Shown: positions 1 through 11,913 of the stretch, one piece after another | Layout: every line of letters begins with the position of its first letter | Position numbering within the stretch: the stretch's first letter is position 1 | Source of the DNA: Populus alba | Lineage: Eukaryota > Streptophyta > Magnoliopsida > Malpighiales > Salicaceae | NCBI RefSeq assembly: GCF_005239225.2 | Contig: NC_133301.1 | Location: 9,238,318 to 9,302,317, forward strand | Direction: 5' to 3' | Length of the DNA stretch: 64,000 bases | Notes under the pieces: generated by a model | The model's input: only the letters and a program-made list of their open reading frames with translations | The model's database searches: none | What the model was told of the DNA's origin: nothing | Position numbers and translations under genes: made by a program

Positions 1-480
1 ATTATGATTCACTTTTAATATAAAGATAAAAAATGTGTAGAATATCCAAAACATTATTGCGAGTAATACTCTTTCACTTCTAATATAAGGATAAAAACTG
101 CAATGAGTTTTATCTAAAATATTATTTGGAATGACATAATAGCTAAAAATTCTAAGTTTGTACTGAAAGAATTGTCAATGATAATTGAGGATATTTGAAG
201 CTATGTTCTATGATACAAGAGTGATTGACATTCAAAATAAAAAAAAAAGAAAAAAAAATTAAAATAATTGAATCTCATCGTTTTTCTATCTTTAGTTCAT
301 TTATAGTGCATAAGCTGAGGATAAACCTGTTTTCTTTGGACATGTTTTAGACCAAGTTCTTGACTTATAAAACCAGGATTTGTTCATCATAGCGATCCCG
401 TCATGGATACAATAATAGAAATAGAAATATAATTATACCATAGTAACCATATATAAAAAAATAATGCAACTTAACTTAGA
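1..480. other. AT-rich intergenic DNA
   Basis: I see no coding potential, RNA gene or clear repeat here. The sequence is AT-rich with short homopolymers. Confidence 0.6.
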
Positions 481-660
481 TAAGACATACTAGGGGTGCT
501 AATACCTTTTCTTTATATAACCAGTCTCTAACCTAGAATATTTAAAAGATTAGTTAGGATTTCTAATAAACATAAAATTTGGTGGCGTCTACTTATCCAA
601 CCAAAGACCTTATAACCCACCCAAAGGGTCGCTATTATGTCACGCTCTTGTGAAGGGTAC
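481..660 (+). repeat. fragment of a Tat-like Ty3/gypsy LTR edge
   Basis: The stretch with 'ggggtgctaatacctttt' followed by 'ggtggcgtctac' is a decayed form of the conserved block at the LTR/primer-site edge of plant Tat/Ogre gypsy elements. The reverse complement of 22680-22800 in this window carries the same block (gggatgctaattcc ... ggtggtgactccc), so the two are related copies in opposite orientation. Family assignment rests on recall of this motif. Confidence 0.4.
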
Positions 661-772
661 AAAAATACTAAATCATAGGTTTTCACAATAAATAGCCAAG
701 GTCAACATGACATGAGGCAAGTTATTCACTTTTTAAAAACCAAAACTCAGATTTCTTTTCCAAAATAACCTT

Positions 773-1026
773 CTATTTGTTAAAGAATCCACTTAAATTG
801 TTCATGTTCTAAAAATAACCAAAATTTTAGATTAGCCATTCTTTTTCACAATACCCAACTAACACTTAGTTTTTCATATGTTGACAAAAGCATCCAAAAT
901 TATATCATAACACTTGGATGACTTGTTTTAGGCTTTTGACCAAAGAAATCTAAACCATATTTTATTGAAAACATATTTAAATTTACATCTCAATAATTTT
1001 ATTTTAATAATTATACCTAATTAAAC
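773..1026 (+). repeat. left arm of a ~255-bp inverted repeat
   Basis: This arm matches the reverse complement of 3688-3943 almost end to end with scattered mismatches and small gaps. Similarity stops abruptly at both arm ends. The arms enclose 2.66 kb. Long terminal inverted repeats of this size are typical of some Mutator-like elements, but I could not identify a target duplication next to the arms. Confidence 0.75.
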
Positions 1027-1826
1027 ACAATCCTTAAAATTTACAGTTTGACCCCAAAACAAAAAAAGATGATTTCAAGAAAAAAAAATATTTTACAGTA
1101 AAATTTTCTTTTGATTGAATTTGAAATTTTTTTGATAAACAAATGAAGATGATGGCTATAGAAAAAGATGAACACAACTAGGTCAATTAAGGTAAGTTCT
1201 ATTTGAAAGAACATATGACAATCACAATAGCTAAATGATAATTTGAGAAACTCTATCCTAAGCTGAGAGTTGTAAGATGACAACTTCTTTGTGGTGATGA
1301 AAAATGAGCAATGGACAAGTATAACTAATAGACAATCTCAAACCACATTTATGACAATAAGAAGCAAAGATAATATTTGACAAGACAAGATGATGAATCA
1401 ATTATACCATCTAATGGTTAAATTGGAGAACACTAGGAGGCAAACTTTTAATGGGCCTAAAAGGCAATTGTGTGCCTTAAAGAATTTAGGCAAGCTGGTG
1501 ACCATTTATTAACACTTATAAAATCAAAGATATTCAAAGATGTGGATATCAAAAAAGAAGATTAAGCTTTCAAAATGTATAATTTATGTTTTCTCTCATC
1601 TTAAAAAAAATATCATTAAAAAATAAGATCACAATTAGTTGCTACTGTAAGGCGATAAAAAGAAAGAAAGAAAATGAATAATAAAAAAATAACATATTCA
1701 AGTTAAGCTTTGCATTCATGACATTTGTTTTATCAAATCTCATAGCTAGTTAAGTCAAACTAAACTTTACAATCAAGACTATTTTATTTTATTGTATGTT
1801 TACATTGGTCACAAGATACTTTGACA

Positions 1827-2150
1827 ATTTTATTTTATGTTGAGGGCAGTTGTCTATTGACAACATTATGTCATTTTATTTTATATTAAGAATGATCACC
1901 TTTTAATGAGACCATTTTATTTTATATTAAGGGTAATCGGTCTCATGATGAGAACATGTCCTTTTATTTTATGTTAAGGGTGGTTGCATCTTGATGAGAC
2001 TATGTTATTTTATTTCATATTAATGATGGTCGCCTTTAAATGAAACTATTTTTCTTTAAGTTTGAAGTAATCACCTCTCAATGAGATTGTATTTTTTTTT
2101 TTAATTTCCTTTTAAAAGGTAGTTGCATCTCAATGAAACTATGTCAATTT
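1827..2150. repeat. imperfect ~55-bp minisatellite
   Basis: About six diverged tandem copies of a unit containing 'attttattttatattaagg' followed by a 'gatgagactatgt'-like segment. Copies differ by substitutions and small indels. Confidence 0.55.
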
Positions 2151-2714
2151 ATTTTAAGATGATTATAATTTTAATATATCCCATGTTGTTCCTATTTGAG
2201 CCTTAAATATAATAACCTAGACTAGAATTAAAAAGTTTCCCCAGAATTTCATTGATTAATTTATGATCGAAATTATCATTTTAAGGTCATTGTATTCCTA
2301 TATATCTGATATTTATTTATTTTTCTTTTATCTAAGAACCAAACCAGGGATGACAAGATATTTAAGGTGGTCTTATCCTTAGAAGTTGAAAGAAAAAAGG
2401 AAATGGTTCATATATGATATTAGTTTCAAAATATATAATTTTTTATAGTATATGTGAATTTGAAAATGTGGGTTTGAGGGTGCTTTTAACAATACCCTTC
2501 TGATTTATTTTACTAGTTATCCAGTCAAGCATCGTTTTTATTATCGAGATCACTTTTAAAGTAACTATATTAATGTATTTATTTAAAATATAAAATTATT
2601 TTTAGCATCATGTAGTTAGGTCATTTTTTCAATTACTCAATAAGATTGAGAAATTACAGTTTACATCCTGAGTCAACATAATTTTCTAAATATAAAGAAA
2701 CAACCAAATTATTG

Positions 2715-2715
<1 letters not shown>

Positions 2716-2784
<69 letters not shown>
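2716..2784. repeat. (AT)n microsatellite
   Basis: An uninterrupted TA/AT dinucleotide run of about 69 bp. Confidence 0.97.
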
Positions 2785-2788
<4 letters not shown>

Positions 2789-3687
2789 AACACCCAATAA
2801 ATCAATTACATTAAATTCTTTCTCTTATCTCAATAATGCGAACCCAAATCAAAACTTAATTTAATATTTTTAATCGATTTTTCTCTTTTAATGGTGTTAG
2901 AATCTTTTCCATTTATTGAAATACAATTATTAATTTTTTCTTTAAAAACCTAAAAAAAAAAACCCTAAATTGAATTATAGGAAGAACCGTAATTTTGCAA
3001 TTTTTGATGGTGGGGTGGTTGGCTTTTAGCAAGAAGACAGGGAGATGGTTGTTCAGTTTAGTTGCAAATGAGGTTCTAATGGAGAGAGTGAGATTAATGT
3101 GAAACTCAAGAACTTTCCTGAAAGCATTTTGATAAGAAGTTTAAGATTGTAATATGATGTATTCCATCAAGAAATCGTACCTTAAGATACTTGGAAAGGT
3201 GGAAGCAATGAACGTTTGGTGGGAAAGCATAGCCAATGAAAACACGAGCAAGACAAGGTAGAAAGCGCTGGTCCAGTAATTCACGGTGCTGGTTTTCTTG
3301 AAGTGATAGCCACTAAATACAATTTGAGTCATTTTCAATTCTCACGCAATTATTTTTTCTATGTCCTTTGCCTGAAATAGTTTGTTTAAATCCCCTGAGA
3401 ATGTATTTTCTTACATTATTTGCTGTGAGGGATTCCGAGCTCTCATTCTTTTTTATTGCCTCCTCAATTATACTGACTAACAATTATCTAAAATAAGTAT
3501 AAAAATGCATAATATGTAAAATAACATTAAAATCAATATGACAATTAGATAAAACAATAATACAAAAGTACTAATAAAATAAAAATAACTCTATACCCAG
3601 AAATAACATAACATAAGTATACATAATATAATAATACATTCAAGCTTATTTATGTCTTCTATGACAACAAGTAAATGGGTCATTCAA

Positions 3688-3943
3688 GTTTAATTAGGTC
3701 TAATTATTAAAATAAAATTATTGAGATGTAAATTTAAATATGTTTTCAATAAAAATATGGTTTAGATTTCTTTGGTCGAAAGCCTAAAACAAGTCATTCA
3801 AGTGATATGATATAATTTTGGATGCTTTTTTCGACATATGAAAAAATGAGTATTAGTTCGGTATTGTGAAAAAGAATGGTTAGCCTAAAATTTTGGTTAC
3901 TTTTAGAACATGAACGGTGTGAGTGGATTCTTTGACAAATAAA
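3688..3943 (-). repeat. right arm of the ~255-bp inverted repeat
   Basis: Reverse-complement partner of 773-1026. The inner end reads 'gtttaattaggtctaatta' and mirrors the inner end of the left arm. Confidence 0.75.
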
Positions 3944-4299
3944 AAGCTATTATACATAACATAATAATATATTTATTTTACTTGTAAAAAAAATAAACAT
4001 CCTCCAACTTGTTTTGCTTTTTTAAAACTAGCTTAACATAAATGTCTATACAAACATACAAGGACACCTGAGCCCTAAACTATATAGTGGAATGGATTCA
4101 AAATTCTCTAGCATTGATAAGTAGAACAAGGGCATATATGTCCCATGAAGATTCATGAAAAGTATAGTGCCAAATATATAAGTATGTACACTCAAGCATA
4201 GTTGCACAACAAAACACCAAATTCAAATCAAATATAGACAAATCAATATATTAATTGAACTATTAATATACATTAACATAGCATTGTAGGATCTCACCA
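3944..4299. other. AT-rich intergenic DNA
   Basis: Nothing recognisable. It lies between the inverted-repeat arm and the PMD remnant. Confidence 0.5.
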
Positions 4300-4915
4300 T
4301 TATAATCATCTAGTAATTCATAAAAGTTTTCCAAAGCCATTTTATGCATAAAATATTTCCTTTGAACATTTCAGGTGGGAGTATTCGTCTGAATGCACGC
4401 TCGCATAAAGTGACCTTATTCTGGATATCCATGGCAGTAAGTACTCACCCATCTATAGGTAAGCGAAGAAAAATAACATTATCATGTAATGTAGGTGTCA
4501 TCTCCCCTACATAAAAGTGAAATGTGTGTCTCTCATCCCTATCTCTCAATAAATATAGTGAGCAAGTCATGATCTATCATTATATGCTAAAGACATGTAA
4601 TATAATAAAAATTCAAATGCATGATGTATAGGATCAAAAGATCTAGAAGAGGCATAACTTATAGAATTTGCAGTACATCTTACCCAAATCATGTATACTA
4701 AAAGAAAAAAATTGATGTGTTGACATGAATTATAAGATAATTAGCATAATAATTTATAATTTTTATTAAATGAAAACAAACATATATTACCATTCCATAT
4801 GGCCTTTGATCTATGTAAGTCCTGCAACCATAGAACAAAATGATCAACTGAACGAGGATCCATGTACTAAGAAACTCTACGTTTAGATGAAGATGATGCA
4901 CCTTACGTATGTGGC
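4300..4915 (-). pseudogene. plant mobile domain (PMD/MAIN-like) gene remnant
   Basis: Read on the minus strand, about 4310-4575 encodes a decayed PMD segment: ETHTFHFYVGEMTPTL, then a short run to a LRLPIDG motif, then an in-frame stop and AMDIQNKVTLCERAFRRILP. This is the core of the plant mobile domain of MAIN and 'phosphatase 7 long form-like' proteins, where W-RPETHTFHL-GEMTPTL is conserved. A likely upstream exon at about 4795-4910 encodes DPRSVDHFVLWLQDLHRSKA and ends at a GTAATA donor. Several stops are present, for example where the conserved Trp before the ETHTFH motif is expected, so it cannot be functional. PMD genes are often carried by transposons, and a MULE transposase tail lies immediately upstream on the same strand. 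Confidence 0.7.
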
Positions 4916-5041
4916 ATCATAACCAAGTGTACATATAAAATATAAAATATAATTTAAAATTAGAAAATATATATTTTAAATAATTACATTATAAACAATA
5001 ATAAATACAATGCAAATAATTAAGTATTTTGTTACATACCT

Positions 5042-5271
5042 TGTCTGTATTCACAAGTTTGTTTATTATTCCCTGCTTGACCATAGATGCCACATCTATA
5101 TTTAAAATTACCCTCTCTTTTATCCATTTCATTATGCAATCAAGTTGACTATTATCGACCCTAACCGGTTTTCCATCTTGAAAGGTCTAAGTATACTTGA
5201 GGACTAATATATTTACTCACTTCTAATTCATCAAGTAAAGGATATAATTGAGTCCCATAGTTGTTCTTATA
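5042..5271 (-). pseudogene. MULE transposase C-terminal part with CCHC zinc knuckle
   Basis: On the minus strand this continues the SWIM-region fragment at 11683-11800 across the copia insertion. It reads MYKNNYGTQLYPLLDELEV, then a GRPR-like basic stretch containing STCLHNEMDKREGNFKYR, then CGIYGQAGNNKQTC. The last motif is the MuDR-type CCHC knuckle with Cys to Tyr and His to Asn changes. The frame ends at a good splice donor (AAG/GTATGT, about 5042). Stops replace some codons. The PMD fragment follows on the same strand, so the two may have been exons of one transposon. Confidence 0.65.
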
Positions 5272-5276
5272 CATCT

Positions 5277-5506
5277 TGTTGGAATGAATTGTCCATTATA
5301 AATATAGAAGTTGATTTCGTAATAGGAATTTGATCAATTATAGGAATCATATCAAATCTTGTATACTAATATAGGAATATATATTTAGTTTCCTGTAATG
5401 AGATTATTGCCTATTTAAGGTGTAATCGTGTCTATATTTTTCCTCCAAGAAGGAGAACAATACATATGAGAAAACTTCAGTTTGTAGACACCATTATCGT
5501 TCAACA
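5277..5506 (+). repeat. 5' LTR of copia element 1
   Basis: TG...CA bounded, preceded by CATCT and followed by the primer-binding site. Confidence 0.95.
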
Positions 5507-5519
5507 TGGTATCGGAGCA
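5507..5519 (+). promoter_or_regulatory. primer-binding site of copia element 1
   Basis: TGGTATCGGAGCA is the usual complement of the 3' end of initiator tRNA-Met with one A-to-G change. Confidence 0.85.
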
Positions 5520-5636
5520 AAGTTTGCAGAACTACACAAATGCGAATATTATACCACACTTTTTCCTACTTTTAAAAACACGAATCTTATACCAACACTT
5601 TTTCCTACTTTTGAAATTCATACTCATAGATAATAA

Positions 5637-6530
5637 ATGGCCAATCCTAACCCCATTGTCCCAATTGCACCAAATAACCAAACACCACCCATTATTATCC
5701 ACCAAGACAACTCTTCATTCTCTATCAATATCATATTGGATAAGACCAATTAGCCATTATGGTCTCAACTTATGGAGATATGCATAGGCACTCGTAACAA
5801 AGCTGGATATCTCACTAGAGAAGCGAAAAAACCCTTACCTGAAGATGCCCTTTTTGCAAAATGGATTATTAAAAACCAAAAAGTAAAAAGTTGGCTTATT
5901 GACTCAATGAGTTCTTTATTGATGCATCGATTTATTCTTCTTTCCATGATCAAGGAAATATTGGAGGTCGTGTCAAAAACCTTTTATAATGGATCAGACA
6001 AAACTCGTCTCTTTGAATTAAATAAAAGTCTCTTTGAATTAAATAAAAAATCCTTTACCAAACAAGATGGTCGATCTCTATCAATATATTACAATGATCT
6101 TATTGCTATCTTTTAGGAGATTGATCATAAAACTACTTCTCAGGAAGAAACAGTTCAAGGCGTTGTCTAATTACATTCTGTAATGACTCGGCTTCGAGTT
6201 CATATCTTTCTCAATGGACTTGATTCTGAGTTTGATCAAGTTCGTGGAGAAATCTTACTCAAAGATCCAAAATTGGACTTGGAGAGTATGTATGTATATA
6301 TGAGGAGAGAGCTTCAACAAAGACAGACGATAAGGGGTTCTTGCTCAATTTATGAGCATTCTGCCATGATAGCTAACCAAACCTAACAAGGACCATCATT
6401 TGGCTCCATGAAGAGCCGAAATCATCCATCACCTGGAAAGTCTCATAATCTGGTATGTGGTTATTATGGTGAATTAGCTCATTCAAAACAAAGGTGTTAT
6501 GAGATCATTGGCTATCCTAAGTGGTAGGAT
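5637..6530 (+). pseudogene. gag remnant of copia element 1
   Basis: The frame opens with ATG at 5637 (MANPNPIVPIAPNNQTPP). It continues through UBN2/retrotran_gag-like sequence: MEICIGTRNKAGYLT, FLNGLDSEFDQVRGEIL, then a knuckle-like CGYYGELAHSKQRCYE near 6455-6500. In-frame stops occur around 5750, 6114, 6170 and 6384. An 18-bp tandem duplication (LFELNK twice) lies near 6010-6050. A degenerate direct repeat also lies upstream at about 5552-5614. Confidence 0.8.
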
Positions 6531-9500
6531 TTCTAAAAAAAAAAAAACCAAGGAAGAAGTTTGTAGGGAAAGCCATGGTGACATCTACAAATGAAGTTCA
6601 ACCTATTGTTTCAAACAAATTGCAGCCTATAACTAATGTTGCTCACCCAGGTATTGTTGGTAAGGCAAATGTATTCTCTATAACTTCTAAGAATGATACT
6701 TGGATTATTGATACAAGTGCATTCGATCATATGATTAGAGACTCTGGTCAATTACAATCCATTAGCTCGTCTACCCAATCTTTTCTATCCATAACTAATG
6801 GTAGTACCTCTCCAACTACTGGAGAAGGATCTGTTATCTTGTCTGACACTCTCACATTACATTCAATCCTAGTTGTTCCATCTCTTGAATATAACTTGTT
6901 GTCTACTTGGAATTAACAAAAACTAGAAGATAGAAATTCAAGATAGAAATTCAGCCATGTATATCAAATTAAAAGTTTAGATAAAGATCGAGCAACTGTA
7001 TGGTTATGGCACCAACGATTGGGACATCTTTATTTTGGGTATCTTAGAAGATTACAACCACTTCTTTTTTCAGTTTTAACTGATTCGGATTTTGATTGCA
7101 ATATTTATGAACTGGCCAAAAGCCATCACATTTCTTATTTACCAAGTTTTAATAAAGGTTCATAACCTTTTACAGTTATACGTTCTGATGAATGGGGCCC
7201 TGTTAAAATTCCCTCTTTTTCTAAAGCTCGTTACTTTGTTACATTTATAGATGAATGTACGATAATGACTTGGGTGTCTTTACTTCATAAAAAAGTGATG
7301 TTTTTCTAGCATTTTAGGAATTTCATAATATGGTGGGTACTTAGTATCAGATATAGATTCGTGGGTGGCAAACTGATAATGCCATGGAATTTCTGGATAC
7401 ATCTATTCAAAAGTATCTCCACCATTATGGAATTCGACATTAGACTTCATATACTTATACTCTACAACATAATGGATTGGCAAAAAGAAAGAATAAACAA
7501 ATACTGGAAGTGGTTTGTGCCTATTTCTTTGGTATGAAAATGCCGAAGTTCTACTAGGAAGAAGCTACAAAATCTGTTGTATATCTCCTTAATTGGACAC
7601 CTTTCCGCGTGATAGATTTTCATACACCTCAACAAAAACTAAAGTCCTTACTTTCCATTCCCCATCTTTCGAATCCAGAGTGTTTGGTTGTACAACCTAT
7701 GTTCACATCTCAAAGGTTTTGCAAACTAAACTTGATCCATGTGCCAAACATTGTGTTTTTGTTGGCTATTCTGATTTTCAGAAAGGATATAGATGTTATG
7801 ATCCTCAAACCCAAAAACTATAACTGACTATGGATGTTTCCTTTCGTGAATTCGAACCATATTATTTAGAAGGAGTTTCACTAATTTCTCTTCAAGGGGA
7901 GAATTCCAGTGAAGGAGATAAGTTGCATGAAGGTAGCAGAGATGAGTTTTCAGAACTGGAAGAAATAACTGAAAGACTTAGGAAGAATAGCATTCATGAG
8001 GAGTTACCGGTAAATATAGAGTTGCCTATGTTAACACCATTATCTGAAGAAGTAAATCAGAATGTTGAACCACCCTAGGTACTCTTGAATCCCATATCTG
8101 ATGAGTCAATTGTCACATCTAATAAGTCTCTTGTTCCTCCTGAAAACGTAACTTCTAAATATTCATAAAGATCAAGTAAGGGTATCCCAAAGAAACAATA
8201 TGAACCCGATCCTAATGCCAATGTCAAATACCTAATCAATAATTATGTCTCTATTCATAGGTTATCAGAATTGTATGCATTTACTATTAACCAATTATCC
8301 AATGCATCTATTCCTAGTTACATGCAGGAAGTTTTACAGATCCAAATTGGGCCAAGGCAATAAACGAAAAGATGAAAGCTTTGCAAAAGAACTCTACGTG
8401 GGAACTTGTTTCATTACCTGAAGGAAAGAAAACAATTGGATGTAGATGGGTGTTCACAATGAAGCTTATAGCAGATGGAAACATTGACATATATAAAGCA
8501 AGATTGGTGGCAAAGGGGTATACACAGAGATACGGGGTGGATTACCAAGAGATATTTGCACCGGTTACCAAGCTTGACACAATTCATGTTCTTATATCTA
8601 TAACAAAAAGCCTGGAGTGTCCTTTAAAACAATTTGATGTTAAGAATGCATTTCTCAATGGGGACATAGAGGAAGAAGTGTACATTGAGTTACCACCAAG
8701 TGTGAAGTGTAGTTCTTTAAGAAAAACAAAGTCTGTAAATTGAAAAAATCATTATATGGTCTGAAACAATCCCCTAGAGCCTGGTTTGGGAGGTTCTCCT
8801 CTGCCATAAAGGCCTTCGGTTATAAACAGAGTAGTTCAGATCATACTCTGTTTATAAAACACAAAGAAGGGAAGGTAACAACTTTAATTATGTATGTTGA
8901 TGATATGGTGTTGACAGGAGAAGATCCGGATGAAATGAAATTGTTACAGGAATATTTGGTGACTGAGTTTGAAATGAAGAGCCTTAGATAACTTAAATAC
9001 TTCTTAGGCATCGAAGTCGCAAGATTAGATCATGGAATTTGTCTTTCACAACGAAAATACATGCTAGACCTATTGATTGACACTGAAATGCTTGCTTACA
9101 AACCAACACCAACACCTATGGAAGTAAATAATAAGCTTGGAATTCATCCCAATCAAGTTCCAACAGACATTGGTTGGTATAAAAAATTAGTTAGTAGATT
9201 AATTTATTTATCACATATAAGACTAGATATAGCTTACGCTGTCAGCATTGTAAGTCAATTTATGCATGCATCAAGTGTATAACATACAGATACAGTGAAA
9301 TGAATCCTAAGATACTTAAAGGGTGCTCCCAGAAAAGGTTTGCTGTTCTCGAAAAATAATATCTCTATCATTGAGGGATACACAAATGCTGATTGGGTAG
9401 GAGTTCAAACAACCGAAAAATCTACGTATGGACACTTCACTTGCATGGAAGGTAATCTTGTTACTTGGAAAAGCAAGAAGCAAAAGGTAGTTGCAAGATC

Positions 9501-9770
9501 AAGTGCATAAGCTAAATTCTGAGGCATGGCTCATGGAGTATGAAAATTATTATGAATTAAGAGTGTTCTTAAAGATTTAAAGGTTGAATACACATAACCT
9601 ATGAATCTACATTGTGATAATAAGGCAGCCATTGCAATTGCATAAAATCCTGTACAACACAACCGCACCTAATATGTTGAGATTGATTGTCACTTCATTA
9701 AGGAGAAGTTAGATAAAAAAAACTCATACAATTTCCTTTTGTCAGATTAGAAAATCAGTTAGTTGATATA
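6531..9770 (+). pseudogene. pol remnant of copia element 1 (protease, integrase, RT, RNase H)
   Basis: Protease reads WIIDTSAFDHM, with DTSA in place of the usual DTGA. The integrase region shows WHQRLGHL near 7010, then QTDNAMEF and NGLAKRKNK. RT is the best-preserved part (8372-8990), with CRWVFTMKLIADG, YKARLVAKGYTQ, DVKNAFLNG, SLYGLKQSPRAW and the catalytic YVDDMV. The RNase H part carries TNADWVG, where the first catalytic Asp is now Asn, ARSSA and LHCDNKAA. Stops at Trp, Gln and Arg codons (TAG, TAA, TGA) are frequent. Non-functional. Confidence 0.9.
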
Positions 9771-9775
9771 CTTAC

Positions 9776-11359
9776 TGATTAGTACTTAAAAATGCATTTT
9801 TATCAAGATTTTATATCATCATTTTGCACTTGAAGTATTAATAACTCCTTAACTAGATCATGTTTTATAATAACATTTCTAATAATATAAGATACCGTTA
9901 ATTTATGGTAAATGTTCATTGTAAACGCAAGCCTAGCACATAAATCAAAGGATTGATTGATGAGTTTAACTACTGAAATTTAAAAGACAAAGAGAGTGCC
10001 AAACTTAGAAAAGAGATGCTGGTTCAGTCTAAACTGGAACACTGTTCGGTCATTGGGTCATATCTGGAGTTGTAGATCTTGGATTTAGGTCTGCTCTATA
10101 TGGATGGAAAGCTAAGACATAGGCTTAAAACTTTCATAGGAGTCCAAGATTTAAAAAGGCCATTTTCAAGTCCAAATTGTAGCAACAACGGAGAAGTCTA
10201 AATCTGTCCTGCAGCTCAGATATTGTTTAGTGTTCAGCCCATATCTCAAGTTATAGAAGTCCAAACAACCTCAATTTTTTTGTTGGAAAGCTGAGACAAG
10301 TTCCTAGAACTTTTATGAGTTAAGTATATTCAAATTCTAACGTTATCAATGACGTTTTGTTTAGACAAAAAGATAAGGATCGTCACCAAGTCAAGATGTG
10401 GCCACCTACTCAATAATTAGTCATCAAATCAATAGTTTCAAATTTTGGCCTATAAAAGGAGTATTTGCCATGCATTTAAGCATCTTGGTTGTTCAAATCA
10501 AGATCATGTTCTTTATTTCTTTCTAAATATTTTTGTGATGTTTAAGTTTTATTTCATGTTATATTTTTCTTAATCTCTTGTTTATGCTTTTCATTTCCTT
10601 TACTATATTTATGTTCTTATGTTGTTTATTTATGTTTTTCTTCTTCATTATGTTTAGCTAAGTTTATTATGTGAAGGTGAAAAGGTTTCACTAATGGTGT
10701 TAGAATATGTATAATACAAACTCAACATGGACTTCAATGTTTATATCCAAGAAAGTTTGTTATTAACATGTCTTATCATTGTATCTTATTAATTCTTAAT
10801 ATCTTGCTTGTTAAATGGTTAATCTAGATTTGTGTTCTATAACACTTGGTACAACAAATGTTTGGCACTTTCATAGCCAACCGTATAGTATAACCTACAC
10901 CTGTGCTATGAACGGAACTTGATTTGTTGTTAACATAAGTTAACATCATGAATTCCTAACAATATTTAAAAGTATATAGTGTTACTAAAATAAGATAATT
11001 AATATGATCATGTTAAAAAATTTATAATAAATTAACTATTAAGGATAAATCATCCGATTGAAACCTCCTTTGTATGTGGTTTCTAGTTGATTAATAAAAA
11101 GAGTTTATAATATACTTATTTCTAATACTATTAGTGGATCCTCTAACCTTGATAATTGTTTTATCATTGTTTAATCCTTACATCAATATCCCATAAAATT
11201 CTCATAAACTCTTTGTTTTATTAAATATATATATATATATATATATTATTTGTATTTATATAGTTCACCTCCTTGTGGTTCGACCCCAAGCTTTTCAGGT
11301 TAATTATTATTTCGACACTACTGCACTTGGGGTAAAATATCAATCGTTTGATCGTGTCA
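9776..11359 (+). mobile_element. solo LTR nested in copia element 1
   Basis: This 1,584-bp insert starts TGATTAGTACTT and ends GTGTCA. It splits the RNase H end of copia element 1 between the LT and KAISRKVF codons. Flanks are CTTAC and CCTAT, a 5-bp target duplication with two transitions. It is homologous over its length to 16210-18076. A TATA-like 'cctataaaagga' lies inside, and a gypsy-like 'gttcgacccc' block lies near the end. No internal coding region is present, so it is a solo LTR, probably of a Ty3/gypsy element. Confidence 0.85.
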
Positions 11360-11364
11360 CCTAT

Positions 11365-11440
11365 AAAAGCGATTTCAAGAAAGGTATTCCATGATATAAT
11401 TAACAAGTTGGGCATGATCGATATTTATGCTCCAACTTGA
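11365..11440 (+). pseudogene. terminal codons of copia element 1 pol
   Basis: After the solo LTR the pol frame resumes as KAISRKVFHDIINKLGMIDI and ends at a TGA at 11438-11440, immediately before the 3' LTR. Confidence 0.8.
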
Positions 11441-11447
11441 ACGTGAG

Positions 11448-11677
11448 TGTTGGCATGAGTTGTCCATTATAAATACAGAAGTTGATTTCATAATAAGAAT
11501 CTGATCAATTATAGGAATCAGATCAAATCTTGTATACTAATATAGGAATATATATTTAGTTTCCTATAATGAGATTATTGCCTATTTAAGGTGTAATCAT
11601 GTCTATATATTTCCTCCAAGAAGGAGAAGAATACAAGTGAGAAAACTTTAGTTTGTAGATACCATTGTCGTTCAACA
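11448..11677 (+). repeat. 3' LTR of copia element 1
   Basis: Starts TGTTGG, ends TTCAACA and is followed by target duplication CATCT. Confidence 0.95.
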
Positions 11678-11682
11678 CATCT

Positions 11683-11810
11683 GAAAACTACAATGTTGGT
11701 CAATATACTGGGTAATATCAAGATGTCTTTCTGCATAACATGCAAGAATATATGAACAAGGTCAATGATAACCTTGCCATTTACCCATATGGATGTTTCA
11801 TCCACTAACT
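11683..11810 (-). pseudogene. MULE transposase SWIM-region fragment
   Basis: Minus-strand reading gives PCSYILACYAERHLDITQ, then YIDQHCSFQ. This resembles the C-P-C-S-H SWIM zinc finger region of plant MULE transposases, with the last His replaced by Tyr. The reading continues at 5271 on the other side of the copia element (FQ / MYKNNYG), which fits one gene split by the insertion. No convincing DDE domain was found further upstream on this strand. Confidence 0.55.
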
Positions 11811-11913
11811 TAACTATTCATCTAACTTTCTTTTTGACACCTAGTTTATAAGAGGTGTGAAACTAAAAAGTGTATCATCAACATTATAAAGTACTAAAGT
11901 ATGATCTTGGATG

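Larger units (their letters stand above)
1027..3687. other. spacer between the inverted-repeat arms, no recognised gene
   Basis: No gene is recognisable between the arms. A 65-codon minus-strand frame (3141-3338) with a hydrophobic middle (WTSAFYLVLLVFSLAML) stands in slightly less AT-rich sequence and may be a captured gene fragment or chance. The region also holds a minisatellite (about 1827-2150) and an AT microsatellite (2716-2784). Confidence 0.45.
5277..11677 (+). mobile_element. degenerate full-length Ty1/copia retrotransposon (element 1)
   Basis: Two 230-bp LTRs begin TGTTGG and end TTCAACA. They differ at about 16 positions by eye (roughly 93% identical). An exact 5-bp target duplication CATCT lies at 5272-5276 and 11678-11682. 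The primer-binding site TGGTATCGGAGCA follows the 5' LTR directly. Domain order gag, protease, integrase, RT, RNase H defines copia. The element interrupts a MULE transposase gene and was later hit by a solo LTR (9776-11359). Coding frames are broken by many stops, mostly explainable by C-to-T or G-to-A changes. Confidence 0.95.

Noticed and set aside
3141..3338. 65-codon hydrophobic minus-strand frame considered as a small membrane-protein gene
   Set aside because: No promoter, splice or homology support. It is isolated in a transposon-like interval.
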